Origin: Pseudomonas yamanorum
GTDB taxonomy: Bacteria; Pseudomonadota; Gammaproteobacteria; Pseudomonadales; Pseudomonadaceae
Direction: 5' to 3'
Length of the DNA stretch: 64,000 bases
NCBI RefSeq assembly: GCF_900105735.1
Contig: NZ_LT629793.1
Span: 5,518,001-5,582,000, forward strand
Notes under the pieces: generated by a model
Told to the model about the DNA's origin: nothing
The model's input: the letters and a program-made list of their open reading frames with translations, nothing else
Databases searched by the model: none
Made by a program: the position numbers and the translations under genes
Part shown: positions 50,443 through 59,138 of the stretch, piece by piece
How the letters are laid out: each line of letters starts with the position of its first letter
Position numbering within the stretch: position 1 is the first letter of the stretch

Positions 50443-51204
50443 CTATTTCGGCCCGAGAATCTTCACCAGCTTATCCGGCGAAGGCGCCCCTTGCTGTTGC
50501 TGCAACCCACCCTTGTCATCCAGATAGAAAATCGCCGGCGTGGCCGACAACTCCAGCTCATCCATCAGCTTCATGTTCGAATCAAGCTTGGCCTGGATAT
50601 CCGCCGGGATCTTCTCCAGCGGCTGCAGCTTGCTGCCCTTACCGGCAGCCTCATGGGTTTCAAGGGCCTGCTGCGGATCCTTGGCTGCAAACAGCGCCGC
50701 CGACTTGCCGGGGCTGTCCTCACGAATAATCCCCACCATCATATGCCGCAGCTGCACCTTGCCCGACTTCACCCATGGCCGCGCCTGCTCCCAGAACATA
50801 TTGCAGTACGGGCAGTTCGGATCACTGAACAAATAGACGATGCGCGGCGCATCCTTGTTGCCATCCTGGATCCAGCTACTGTGTTCCATCTTGGCCCAGA
50901 CCTCCTTGGCCATCGGCGCATACACCAGCTTTTCCAGGGGCGCAGTGCTCAGGTCATTGCCGTCGGCGTCGTACAGGTTGCCGGCGATCACACTTTTACC
51001 GTCGGCAGTCAGGTACAACGCCATGCCACGGTTCTGGTATTGCGCCGCATAACCCGTGAGGCCGCTGGGGGCATCGAACTTGCCGATAATCTTGGCACCC
51101 TTGGCTTCAATGTTCTTGATCGGCGCCGGCCAATCTTCAGCCTGGACGAGGGTGGCAGCCAGTGTCAGGGGCAAAAGGGTCAGCAGGTGGCGGAGGCGGA
51201 GCAT
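50443..51204 (-). CDS. dsbG: Thiol:disulfide interchange protein DsbG
   Basis: Periplasmic V-shaped isomerase/reductase of 253 residues. It has a signal peptide (LLTLLPLTLAATLVQA), an N-terminal dimerisation domain and a thioredoxin domain with CPYC at 131-134 (FSDPNCPYC). In E. coli DsbG rescues single cysteine thiols from oxidation and is kept reduced by DsbD, whose gene is in the same operon here. The start overlaps the end of the TlpA-like gene by 25 bases. The order dsbD, tlpA-like, dsbG next to a two-component pair matches PA2476-PA2480 of P. aeruginosa. Confidence 0.92.
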   Translation of the reverse strand: MLRLRHLLTLLPLTLAATLVQAEDWPAPIKNIEAKGAKIIGKFDAPSGLTGYAAQYQNRGMALYLTADGKSVIAGNLYDADGNDLSTAPLEKLVYAPMAKEVWAKMEHSSWIQDGNKDAPRIVYLFSDPNCPYCNMFWEQARPWVKSGKVQLRHMMVGIIREDSPGKSAALFAAKDPQQALETHEAAGKGSKLQPLEKIPADIQAKLDSNMKLMDELELSATPAIFYLDDKGGLQQQQGAPSPDKLVKILGPK

Positions 51205-52049
51205 GGCGAATTCCTTGTGGTAGCCGGCTGGGCCGGTTTAGCGGTGGTCGGCTCGAAGCGCTCCATGGCGCGGGCCAGGCTGGCCTGGGACAATTCGCCC
51301 AGGTGGCTGTTGATCAGGCGACCGTCAGGTTGATAGAAGAGGGTGGTGGGCAAGGCCATGGAGCCGACGGCCTGACCCAGGCGGCCGCTGGCGTCGAACA
51401 GCACGTTGTCCAGGTTCAGGCCCTGGGTCGCCAGGTAGGTGGCGACGCTTTGCATGCTTTCGGCCTGGTTGACGAACAGGAAGGTCACGTCCGGGCGTTG
51501 GCGCTGGGCACTTTCCAGTACCGGCATTTCGCGCCGGCACGGCGGGCACCAGGTGGCCCACAGATTGATCACCAGCGGGCCGCCCTTGTAGTCGGCCAGT
51601 TGCACGGTTTCGCCATTGGCGTTGCGCAGGGTGATGTCCGGCAGGTGCGTGCCTTTTTCGTAGAGGGTCAGGGACAGGCTGGTCAGGGCCCAGAACGCGA
51701 GGCCGGTGATCACGCCTGCGCTCAGGGGCTTGCGCAGCAGCGGGCGGCGCCAGCCGTAGATCAGGGCGCCGAGGATCAGCGCGATAACGCCGGGCCAGGC
51801 GAGAAAACCGCCGTCCCGCAGGTCGACGATTTGCAACGGGTCATTCTGGTAATACGACCAGTACATCAGTACGAAGCTGACGCGTGCGGCGAGCATGCCC
51901 ACCAGAAACAGGGTGAACAGCACCGACTCCGGGTTCTCGCCGCCGCGCTTGGCCACCCGCCAGCCCACCAGGGTGGCGAGGATCAACGCCGTGATCAGCA
52001 GCAAGTGATTCAGGGCGATGGCGAAGGTGCCGATGGTCAGTGTCAGCAT
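51180..52049 (-). CDS. Membrane-anchored TlpA-like thioredoxin with Lgt-like N-terminal domain
   Basis: Protein of 289 residues. The first 130 residues form several membrane helices with an Lgt-like motif (ARVSFVLMYWSYYQNDPLQI...DGGFLAWPG); the last 155 form a periplasmic thioredoxin domain with WCPPC at Cys168/171 and the cis-proline in LPTTLFY. It probably passes electrons between DsbD and periplasmic clients. The start overlaps the dsbD stop by one base (TGATG). The Lgt-like part lacks support for an enzymatic function and is likely an anchor or electron conduit. Confidence 0.86.
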   Translation of the reverse strand: MLTLTIGTFAIALNHLLLITALILATLVGWRVAKRGGENPESVLFTLFLVGMLAARVSFVLMYWSYYQNDPLQIVDLRDGGFLAWPGVIALILGALIYGWRRPLLRKPLSAGVITGLAFWALTSLSLTLYEKGTHLPDITLRNANGETVQLADYKGGPLVINLWATWCPPCRREMPVLESAQRQRPDVTFLFVNQAESMQSVATYLATQGLNLDNVLFDASGRLGQAVGSMALPTTLFYQPDGRLINSHLGELSQASLARAMERFEPTTAKPAQPATTRNSPCSASATC

Positions 52050-53779
52050 CAGAGGGCTTCCCGGGCTTGGGTCCAGCGTTGCAGGAAGGCGGCGGCGTCG
52101 ACTTCGCCGGTGATGCGCTGGGCGCGGCGCTCTTCACCATCAGGGCCGATCCAGACGAAGCTCGGCGGGCCGGGGACTTTGTAGCGGCCCAGCAGCTCGC
52201 GGCTGGCGGCGTTGTCGGCGGTGACGTCGAGGCGCAGCAGGCGCACATCCTTGAGGGCGTCCATGACTTCGGGTTTGCCGAACACCTGTTTTTCCATGAT
52301 CTTGCACGACACGCACCAGTCAGCGTAGTAGTCCACCAGCACCCATTGGCCTTGGGCCTTGGCGCTGTCGAGCTGGCTTTGCAGCACGGCGGGGTCGTTG
52401 ATGGTCATGAAGGCCTCATGGGCGCTGGGGGCACCGGCCACCTGCGAGCCGCTGTAGACTTTCAGCGGTTGCCACAGGTCGTCGCTGCCGCCGGCCGCGC
52501 CGATCACCAATACGCTGCCCCAGAGGCCGAGCACCAGCGAACCGGCACCGAACAGCATGGCGGTGCGCCCGAAGTCCTGGGCCAGGCGCCAGCCGCAATA
52601 AGCCATGACCAGTGCGAGCACACCCCACAAGCCGAGCCACAGGGTTTCACCGACCACCGGGCGAATCATCAGCACGGCGGTGGCGAGGAACAGGAAGCCG
52701 AAGATGCCCTTGAGGATGTTCATCCAGGTGCCAGGCTTGGGCAGGAAGCGATTGCCCACGGTCACCAGCAGCAACAGCGGTACGCCGATGCCGATGCCCA
52801 TGGCAAACAGGATCAGGCCGCCATGCAGGGCGTTACCGCTTTGGGCGATATACAACAGGGCGCCGGCCAGGGGCGCGGTCATGCACGGGCCCACCAGCAA
52901 GCCGGACAAGGCACCGAGCACGCCGGCACCCACCAGGCTGCCGCCGCTTTGGTTGCGGCTGACGTTGTCGAGGCGGTCCCGCAGGAAGGCCGGCAGTTGC
53001 AGTTCAAAGAAGCCGAACATCGGCAGGGCCAGGATCACAAATAACGCGGCGAAGCTGCCGAGGATCCAGGGAGTTTGCAGCAGGGCGGCGAGGTTGCCGC
53101 CGAGTAGCGCGGCCAATACACCGAGGGCGGCATAGATCAACGCCATGCACACCACGTAGCTGGTGGCCAGGGCAAAGCCGCGCCGTGGGCTGGCGCCGCT
53201 GCCTACCACAAGGCCGGCGAGAATCGGCAACATTGGCAAGGAACACGGGGCAAAGGCCAGCAGCAGGCCCAGGCCGAAGAAGACCAGCAGGCTCCAGCCC
53301 AAGCTGCGCTGTTGCAGGCCGCTGGCCAGGCTTTGGTCCTGAGCCTGGCCGGTGGCGGCTACGGCGGGGTTGCCACCCAGGTCAACGGTGATTGATTGCG
53401 GCGGGTAACACAGGCCGGCATCGGCGCAGCCTTGCCAGCCGAGTTTGACCTGGCCGGTGGCGCCAGGGGGAATCTTCACTTCCAGGCCCTGGCGATACAC
53501 CTGCTGCTCGCCGAAGAACTCGTCGCTGTGGGCTTCGCCTTGGGGCAGTGTCGGCTTTTCGGCCAGGCCATCGAATTTCATGCGCTGCTGGTACAGGTAA
53601 TAACCGTCGGCAATCTGCCAATACAGCTGGGTTTCGCCGGAGGCCAGACGCTCGGAGGTAAAGGTGAAGGCTTTGCCCACCGGAAGGAAGTCGGGTTTGG
53701 TCTCGAATGGATTGTTGCCCGGAGCGGCCTGGGCGAATCCAGCAAACACTACCAGCAGAAAGATAAACAGATGCCGCAT
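52049..53779 (-). CDS. dsbD: Thiol:disulfide interchange protein DsbD (transmembrane electron carrier)
   Basis: Inner-membrane reductant transporter of 576 residues that moves electrons from cytoplasmic thioredoxin to periplasmic thiol enzymes. Three redox units are visible: the N-terminal alpha domain with Cys118 and Cys124 (GCADAGLCYPP), a membrane domain with Cys in FAPCSLPMLPIL and GPCMTAPL, and the C-terminal thioredoxin domain with WCVSCK at 489-492. A signal peptide ends AQAA. The ATG at 53779 has AAGG seven bases upstream and is preferred over the TTG two codons earlier. First gene of the operon; likely a second DsbD copy, like PA2478. Confidence 0.93.
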   Translation of the reverse strand: MRHLFIFLLVVFAGFAQAAPGNNPFETKPDFLPVGKAFTFTSERLASGETQLYWQIADGYYLYQQRMKFDGLAEKPTLPQGEAHSDEFFGEQQVYRQGLEVKIPPGATGQVKLGWQGCADAGLCYPPQSITVDLGGNPAVAATGQAQDQSLASGLQQRSLGWSLLVFFGLGLLLAFAPCSLPMLPILAGLVVGSGASPRRGFALATSYVVCMALIYAALGVLAALLGGNLAALLQTPWILGSFAALFVILALPMFGFFELQLPAFLRDRLDNVSRNQSGGSLVGAGVLGALSGLLVGPCMTAPLAGALLYIAQSGNALHGGLILFAMGIGIGVPLLLLVTVGNRFLPKPGTWMNILKGIFGFLFLATAVLMIRPVVGETLWLGLWGVLALVMAYCGWRLAQDFGRTAMLFGAGSLVLGLWGSVLVIGAAGGSDDLWQPLKVYSGSQVAGAPSAHEAFMTINDPAVLQSQLDSAKAQGQWVLVDYYADWCVSCKIMEKQVFGKPEVMDALKDVRLLRLDVTADNAASRELLGRYKVPGPPSFVWIGPDGEERRAQRITGEVDAAAFLQRWTQAREAL

Positions 53780-53954
53780 GATCAAGCCTTAGTTCGAAGC
53801 AAGTGGGACACACAATGTGTGGTGTTGATTAACCGATGATTAACCGGGCTATCCTAGACAGCAGGGATTATCCGGGTTTACGCGGGCTGGCGGCATAATG
53901 TGCGCTTAATCCACTCCCTTTTTAATCACCTTCACATTTTGCAAAGGGTTCACC

Positions 53955-54635
53955 ATGCACGTACTGGTCTGTGAAGACGACGAACTGATCGCCAGCGGCA
54001 TTGTTGCCGGGCTCAGCGCCCAGGGGCTGACCGTCGAGCGCGTCGGCACGGCTGCCGCTGCCCGGGCGATGCTCAAGGTGGCGGAGTTCGACGTGATGGT
54101 ACTCGACCTCGGCCTGCCGGATGAAGACGGCTTGAAGCTGCTGCAGCAATTGCGCAGCCAGGGCCTGGAGATCCCGGTGCTGATCCTCACCGCGCGGGAT
54201 TCGGTGACCAACCGCGTCGACGGCCTGCAAGCCGGTGCCGACGATTACCTGCTGAAACCCTTCGACCTGCGCGAACTCGCCGCGCGCCTGCACACCCTGT
54301 TGCGCCGGGTGGCCGGGCGCAGCGTCAACCTGATCGAACACGGGCGCCTGACCTACAACCCCAGCAGCCGCGAAACCCTGTTGGGCGGGGAGTCGGTAGA
54401 CCTCTCCCGCCGCGAGCAGGCGTTGTTGCAGGCCCTGCTGCAAAACCGCGGCCGGGTACTCTCCAGCGAGCAGCTCAAGGACAGCGTTTACGGGCTTAAC
54501 GACGAACTGGAAAGCAACGCCCTCAACGTGCACATCCACCACCTGCGGCGCAAACTCGGCAATGGCATCGTCGAAACCGTGCGCGGCCTGGGCTATCGCC
54601 TGGGCCCGGCTGACGGTGGAGAGGACGCTTCGTGA
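53955..54635 (+). CDS. OmpR/PhoB-type response regulator
   Basis: Response regulator of 226 residues. The receiver domain has Glu7/Asp8/Asp9 (CEDDE), phosphoacceptor Asp51 (VLDLGLPDEDG) and Lys in YLLKPFDLREL. The winged-helix output domain has LSRREQALLQALLQNRGRVLSSEQL and ESNALNVHIHHLRRKLG. It is divergent from the dsbD operon, as PA2479 is in P. aeruginosa, so that operon is a plausible target. It is coupled to the kinase gene by a one-base overlap (TGATG). Confidence 0.92.
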   Translation: MHVLVCEDDELIASGIVAGLSAQGLTVERVGTAAAARAMLKVAEFDVMVLDLGLPDEDGLKLLQQLRSQGLEIPVLILTARDSVTNRVDGLQAGADDYLLKPFDLRELAARLHTLLRRVAGRSVNLIEHGRLTYNPSSRETLLGGESVDLSRREQALLQALLQNRGRVLSSEQLKDSVYGLNDELESNALNVHIHHLRRKLGNGIVETVRGLGYRLGPADGGEDAS

Positions 54636-55954
54636 TGAGCCTGCGCCTGCGGCTGACCTTCAAGCTCGGCGCGGCCTTTGTGCTGATCTGGGCCCTGGCT
54701 GCCGCGTGGATGCTCAACGATCTGCGCAACCAGATGATGTTTTCCCTCGACCAGCGCCTGGTGGCGTCGGCGCGTATGGTCGCGGGGCTGATGGAGCAGA
54801 TGCCGGGGCTGTCGAGCACGGGTGAGGGGGCGCACTTCAGCGCCGAACAATTGAATGTACCGGGTGGCATGGCGTGCCAGGTCAGCTCCTTGCGCGGGGT
54901 GGTGCTCGCCCGCAGCCACACCACCCCGGATCAGGGCCTGGAGTCGCGCAAAAGCGGCTTTCGCGACCAGATGATTGACGGCGTGGGCTGGCGCAGCTTT
55001 ACCCTGTCCCGTGGCGATTTGTTTATCACCACCGCCGACCGGCAGGTGGAGCGTGAAGCCTTGAACCTGTCGATCCTGCTGGCCGCTTCGGTGCCGGTGG
55101 GAGTGGCGCTGCTGGGCTGCCTGTGCCTGTTGTGGCTGGGGATCGGCCAGAGCCTGTTGCCACTCAACCGCATGCGTGACGCCTTGATGCGTCGCAGTGC
55201 GGACTCCCTCGAACCCTTGCAGATCAGCCCGCTGCCCAGCGAACTTAAACCGCTGCTCGACACCCAGAACCAACTGCTGCAACGCATCGCCAAGACCATC
55301 GAGCGCGAACGCCGCTTGACCGGCGACGCGGCCCACGAACTGCGCAGCCCCTTGACCGCGATCAAAACCCACCTGCAAGTGGCACGCATGACCGAAGGCG
55401 CCGCCCGTGACCAGTCCCTGGCCCATGCCGAGGAGGGCGCCGACCGCTTGCATCGCACACTCGAGCAGTTACTGCTGCTGGCGCGGGTTGAAGGCAGCCT
55501 GTCGTTTGATGACGGCCTGCAATCGAGTGCCGAGCAGGTCGCACAACTGGCGATCCAGGACGCCAATGGCGGCGATAATCAGCGCATTGACCTGATCCTG
55601 GCAGACGGTCTGTCCGAAAAGCCGGTGGAAATGCCGGTGGGCCTGGCCGTCGCCGCCTTGCGCAACCTGCTGGACAACGCCTTGCGCCACACCCCGCCTG
55701 ATACCCGGGTGGAACTGAGTGTGTCCAGCGCTGGCGATAATGTGGTGTTCCGGGTACGTGACCACGGCGCGCCGATTTCCAGCGAAGACTTGCAGCACCT
55801 GACCCAACGCTTCTGGCGCAATGGCAACAGCCCCGGTTGCGGCCTGGGGCTGGCGATTGTGCAGGCGATTGTGCAGCGTTGCTCGTGCTCCTTGAAATTC
55901 GACAGCCAGGCAGATGGCATGCGTGTCGACCTGGGCATGCCGTTGCGTCGCTGA
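54635..55954 (+). CDS. Sensor histidine kinase (QseC/TctE-like)
   Basis: Kinase of 439 residues with two membrane helices (about 10-27 and 146-169) around a periplasmic domain of roughly 115 residues, then the HisKA domain with the phosphoacceptor His near 234 (GDAAHELRSPLTA) and an ATPase domain (NLLDNALRH, VRDHGAPIS, GCGLGLAIV). The periplasmic domain has a single cysteine (GGMACQVSSL), so direct thiol sensing by a disulfide within one chain is not possible. The GTG one codon earlier is an alternative start. PA2480 is the likely counterpart. Confidence 0.91.
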   Translation: MSLRLRLTFKLGAAFVLIWALAAAWMLNDLRNQMMFSLDQRLVASARMVAGLMEQMPGLSSTGEGAHFSAEQLNVPGGMACQVSSLRGVVLARSHTTPDQGLESRKSGFRDQMIDGVGWRSFTLSRGDLFITTADRQVEREALNLSILLAASVPVGVALLGCLCLLWLGIGQSLLPLNRMRDALMRRSADSLEPLQISPLPSELKPLLDTQNQLLQRIAKTIERERRLTGDAAHELRSPLTAIKTHLQVARMTEGAARDQSLAHAEEGADRLHRTLEQLLLLARVEGSLSFDDGLQSSAEQVAQLAIQDANGGDNQRIDLILADGLSEKPVEMPVGLAVAALRNLLDNALRHTPPDTRVELSVSSAGDNVVFRVRDHGAPISSEDLQHLTQRFWRNGNSPGCGLGLAIVQAIVQRCSCSLKFDSQADGMRVDLGMPLRR

Positions 55955-55980
55955 ACTTTCTTTTCACGGCACAAATAGCT

Positions 55981-56026
55981 ACCGCCACCCTCAAGCGCAA
56001 CGCTTCAGGATGGCGGTCATTTTTTT
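55981..56026 (+). terminator. Intrinsic terminator after the two-component genes
   Basis: Long stem ACCGCCA...TGGCGGT with an inner AAGCG/CGCTT stem, followed by a run of seven T residues. Confidence 0.9.
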
Positions 56027-56076
56027 GTGTTTGAACGGGCTGAATGACTCAGCCTGTGTTGAAAAGGACAGCGCCT

Positions 56077-56850
56077 ATGTTGGTCATCGATTCCACGTTT
56101 CCCGCAAAAAGCTTTAACCCACGCAATGGCGAAGCTGTGCGCCAGGTGATTGTGCATTACACCGCAGCGCCCTTTGCCTCGTCATTGCGTACGCTGACCC
56201 GCGACGGTGTCAGTGCTCACTACCTGTTGGTTGACCCCCATGACGCCAGCTACCGCGCCGCCGGTTACGACGAACTGCGGGTGTTCCGCCTGGTGGACGA
56301 AGCGCAGCGTGCCTGGCATGCCGGTGCCAGCCACTGGGCCGGTCGCGACAACCTCAATAGCTGCTCGATCGGGATTGAAATCGTTAATCAGGCCCGGGAT
56401 GACGCTGGTGTGTTTACCTTTCCCGCGTATGGGCCTGAACAGATCGACGTGTTGATTGCCCTGATTCGCGACATTCAGGGGCGTTACCCGGCGATCGGTC
56501 CTACTGACATCCTCGGCCACTCGGACATTGCCTATTGGCGCAAGAGCGATCCCGGCCCTCGGCTGCCTTGGCGCTGCCTGTTCGAGGTGGGGGTGGGTGC
56601 CTGGTTCGATGAGTCGGCCAAGATGGCCTATCAACGCCGGTTCGACATCGGCCTGCCGCTGGAGGTTGAAGCCGAACGGGCGTTTCAGCGCTACGGTTAT
56701 GCCCCAGCGAAAAATCGCCTGGGTTTTCAGCAGCGCGTCCGCGCGTTTCAGATGCATTTTCGTCCCGCTGACTACAGCGGGCGGCTGGATGCAGAGACCT
56801 GCGCAATCCTGTATGCGTTGAATGAAAAATACACCGGGGTTGCCGGGTAA
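56077..56850 (+). CDS. ampDh3: N-acetylmuramoyl-L-alanine amidase, AmpDh3-like
   Basis: Zinc amidase of 257 residues that cuts the sugar-peptide bond of peptidoglycan or its turnover products. The zinc ligands are His27 (VHYTA), His147 (LGHSDIA) and Asp157 (KSDPGP), with Glu100 in IGIEIVN. A C-terminal peptidoglycan-binding module ends FRPADYSGRLDAETCAILYALNEKY. The ATG at 56077 follows AGGA by eight bases; the longer frame from 56044 is less likely. There is no signal peptide, as in P. aeruginosa AmpDh3. Unrelated in function to the flanking pyoverdine genes. Confidence 0.9.
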   Translation: MLVIDSTFPAKSFNPRNGEAVRQVIVHYTAAPFASSLRTLTRDGVSAHYLLVDPHDASYRAAGYDELRVFRLVDEAQRAWHAGASHWAGRDNLNSCSIGIEIVNQARDDAGVFTFPAYGPEQIDVLIALIRDIQGRYPAIGPTDILGHSDIAYWRKSDPGPRLPWRCLFEVGVGAWFDESAKMAYQRRFDIGLPLEVEAERAFQRYGYAPAKNRLGFQQRVRAFQMHFRPADYSGRLDAETCAILYALNEKYTGVAG

Positions 56851-56869
56851 ATCCGCTAAAGCGGTTTTT
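56851..56869 (+). terminator. Short intrinsic terminator after the amidase gene
   Basis: CCGCT-AA-AGCGG followed by TTTTT. The stem has only five base pairs but is perfect and lies directly after the stop codon. Confidence 0.7.
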
Positions 56870-56883
56870 AACGACCACAGGTG

Positions 56884-56907
56884 TAAATCCTCTGCTCGCT
56901 GATGCGT
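56884..56907 (+). promoter_or_regulatory. PvdS-dependent iron-starvation box upstream of pvdH
   Basis: TAAAT, a 16-base spacer and CGT, 93 bases before the pvdH ATG. An exact match to the PvdS pattern. Confidence 0.87.
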
Positions 56908-57000
56908 TTCCAGAACAGGAAATCCGTGCGTTGCCCTTGGGCCAGACGCCAACGGGTTGGCAGTTTGGTCACCATCATCAGCGTATTGAGGGATCTGGAA

Positions 57001-58401
57001 ATGTCAGTCGCTACCAGCCGTATTGAAGAGACCCAAGCGGTCCCTGCGGAAACGCTCTACCAGTTCGACGAAACCCCGCTGCTGGCCCGCCAGCGCCAGC
57101 AGGAATCCAATGCTCGCAGCTACCCTCGGCGCATTCCCCTGGCACTCAAGCGCGCCCGCGGGATTTACGTCGAGGACGTCGAAGGCCGCAGCTTTATCGA
57201 CTGCCTGGCCGGTGCCGGCACCCTGGCGCTGGGGCATAACCATCCGGTGGTGATCGAGGCGATTCGCCAGGTGTTGAGCGATGAATTGCCGTTGCACACC
57301 CTGGACCTGACCACACCGGTCAAGGATCAGTTCGTGCAGGACCTGTTCGGCCTGTTGCCGTCGGCGCTGGCGCGGGAAGCCAAGATACAGTTCTGCGGCC
57401 CAACCGGTACCGATGCAGTAGAAGCCGCGCTGAAACTGGTGCGCACCGCCACTGGTCGCAGCACGGTGTTGTCGTTCCAGGGCGGTTACCACGGCATGAG
57501 CCAAGGTGCCCTGAGCCTGATGGGCAGCCTGGGTCCGAAAAAACCGCTGGGTGCCTTGCTCGGTAATGGCGTGCAATTCCTGCCGTTTCCCTACGACTAC
57601 CGTTGCCCGTTCGGGCTGGGTGGGGCGGAAGGGGTCAAGGTCAACCTGCATTACCTGGAAAACCTGCTCAACGACCCCGAGGCCGGTGTTTTGCTGCCGG
57701 CAGCCGTGATCGTTGAAGTGGTGCAGGGCGAGGGCGGCGTGATCCCGGCCGATCTCGACTGGCTGCGTGGCCTGCGCCGTATTACCGAACAAGCCGGTGT
57801 GGCACTGATCGTTGACGAAATCCAGAGTGGCTTTGGTCGTACCGGCAAGATGTTTGCCTTCGAACACGCTGGCATCGTCCCGGACGTGGTGGTGTTGTCC
57901 AAGGCTATCGGCGGCAGCCTGCCGCTGGCGGTGGTGGTGTATCGCGACTGGCTCGACACCTGGTTGCCGGGCGCCCATGCCGGAACCTTCCGTGGCAATC
58001 AGATGGCCATGGCCGCCGGTTCGGCAGTGATGCGCTACCTCAAAGACCACGATATTCCCGCCCACGCGGCGGCGATGGGTGAGCGCCTCAGCGAACACCT
58101 GCGCATTTTGCAGCGCGACTTCCCGCAGTTGGGGGACATTCGTGGCCGTGGGCTGATGCTCGGGGTTGAACTGGTGGACCCCGCCGGTGCGCCCGACACC
58201 CAAGGCCATCCGCCGGTGAATCGCCAACTGGCGCCACTGGTACAGCGTGAATGCCTCAAGCGCGGGCTGATCCTTGAACTGGGCGGTCGCCATGGCAGCG
58301 TTGTGCGTTTCCTGCCGCCGCTGGTGATTACCGCCGCAGAAATCGACCGTGTGGCCGAGATCTTTGGTCGCGCCCTGGCGGCAGCGGTCGCCAGCCTCTA
58401 A
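57001..58401 (+). CDS. pvdH: L-2,4-diaminobutyrate:2-oxoglutarate aminotransferase PvdH
   Basis: PLP-dependent class III aminotransferase of 466 residues. It forms diaminobutyrate from aspartate semialdehyde, the amino acid used by the third module of PvdL. The PLP lysine is Lys301 ([10 protein letters not shown]); Asp272 (VDEIQSGFG) holds the cofactor nitrogen, and the [15 protein letters not shown] block binds the phosphate. The ATG at 57001 is chosen because the longer frame includes the promoter box. PvdS controls it through the box at 56884. The MbtH gene follows 80 bases downstream without its own iron-starvation box. Confidence 0.95.
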   Translation: MSVATSRIEETQAVPAETLYQFDETPLLARQRQQESNARSYPRRIPLALKRARGIYVEDVEGRSFIDCLAGAGTLALGHNHPVVIEAIRQVLSDELPLHTLDLTTPVKDQFVQDLFGLLPSALAREAKIQFCGPTGTDAVEAALKLVRTATGRSTVLSFQGGYHGMSQGALSLMGSLGPKKPLGALLGNGVQFLPFPYDYRCPFGLGGAEGVKVNLHYLENLLNDPEAGVLLPAAVIVEVVQGEGGVIPADLDWLRGLRRITEQAGVALIVDEIQSGFGRTGKMFAFEHAGIVPDVVVLSKAIGGSLPLAVVVYRDWLDTWLPGAHAGTFRGNQMAMAAGSAVMRYLKDHDIPAHAAAMGERLSEHLRILQRDFPQLGDIRGRGLMLGVELVDPAGAPDTQGHPPVNRQLAPLVQRECLKRGLILELGGRHGSVVRFLPPLVITAAEIDRVAEIFGRALAAAVASL

Positions 58402-58481
58402 TTTTTTACCGGGCTGGCACGTTCTTTCTTACATCAGCTGTGCGTGGTGCGCAGCCAGCCTTACACCGACGGAGAACAGCA

Positions 58482-58706
58482 ATGACCTCAGTATTCGACC
58501 GCGAAGACATCCTGTTTCAGGTAGTGGTCAACCATGAAGAACAATATTCCATCTGGCCCGACTACAAGGCCGTGCCGGAAGGCTGGCGCACCGTGGGCAA
58601 GAGCGGGATGAAGAAAGAGTGCCTGGCCTACATCGAAGAAGTGTGGACCGACATGCGCCCGTTGAGCCTACGCCAGAAGATGGACAGCCAGGCGTTGGCG
58701 GGCTGA
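58482..58706 (+). CDS. MbtH-like NRPS chaperone
   Basis: Small protein of 74 residues that binds adenylation domains of peptide synthetases and supports their folding and activity. The family pattern is present: [24 protein letters not shown], the three conserved tryptophans ([16 protein letters not shown]) and the LSLRQKM end. GGAG lies seven bases before the ATG. It is the counterpart of PA2412, which is needed for full pyoverdine production. It probably shares the pvdH transcript. Confidence 0.94.
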   Translation: MTSVFDREDILFQVVVNHEEQYSIWPDYKAVPEGWRTVGKSGMKKECLAYIEEVWTDMRPLSLRQKMDSQALAG

Positions 58707-58736
58707 TCCAGGTCTCGGGCATCACATAAAACCCAA

Positions 58737-58826
58737 TGTGGGAGCGGGCTTGCTCGCGAAGGCGCCGTGTCAGTCACTGTCTGTGTCGACTGTCACACCG
58801 CTTTCGCGAGCAAGCCCGCTCCCACA
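58737..58826. repeat. REP pair, GGGAGCGGGC class, first copy
   Basis: Inverted TGTGGGAGCGGGCTTGCTCG copies around the spacer GTGTCAGTCACTG...GACTGTCACAC. A second, nearly identical pair lies at 59019. Confidence 0.92.
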
Positions 58827-58855
58827 TTTACTGTGTTTTGCCTGTGAGAGGCGCG

Positions 58856-58990
58856 TTACAGCGTCTTGATCACTTGATCCACATTGCCCTCCAGCTCTGC
58901 CACCGGGTCGGCGCCATCGGTGCCCAGCACCAGCAACGCCGTGACCGCCGCCTGCACCGCATCGCTTGGCTTGCGGGTTCGCGGGTTGAC
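58856..58990 (-). pseudogene. Remnant of a second fpvF 3' end
   Basis: About 45 codons that read RKPSDAVQAAVTA-LLVLGTDGADPVAELEGNVDQVIK and end in TAA, like the fpvF C-terminus but lacking four residues (GGAK). Upstream it continues for about ten codons as PEVWVNPRTRKPSD, where the gene has NEVAVVLHHRKPSD, and then homology is lost. It has no start codon or ribosome site, so it is a leftover of the duplication and probably not translated. Confidence 0.8.
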
Positions 58991-59018
58991 CCAGACCTCG
59001 GGCAAAACACAGATCCAA

Positions 59019-59109
59019 ATGTGGGAGCGGGCTTGCTCGCGAAGGCGTCGTGTCAGTCACTGTATGTGTCGACTGTCACACCGCTTTCGCGAGCAAGCCC
59101 GCTCCCACA
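59019..59109. repeat. REP pair, GGGAGCGGGC class, second copy, after fpvF
   Basis: Same sequence as 58737-58826 with a few substitutions (GGCGTCGTG for GGCGCCGTG). It lies 29 bases after the fpvF stop. Confidence 0.92.
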
Positions 59110-59138
59110 TTTACTGTGTTTTGCCTGTGAGAGGCGCG

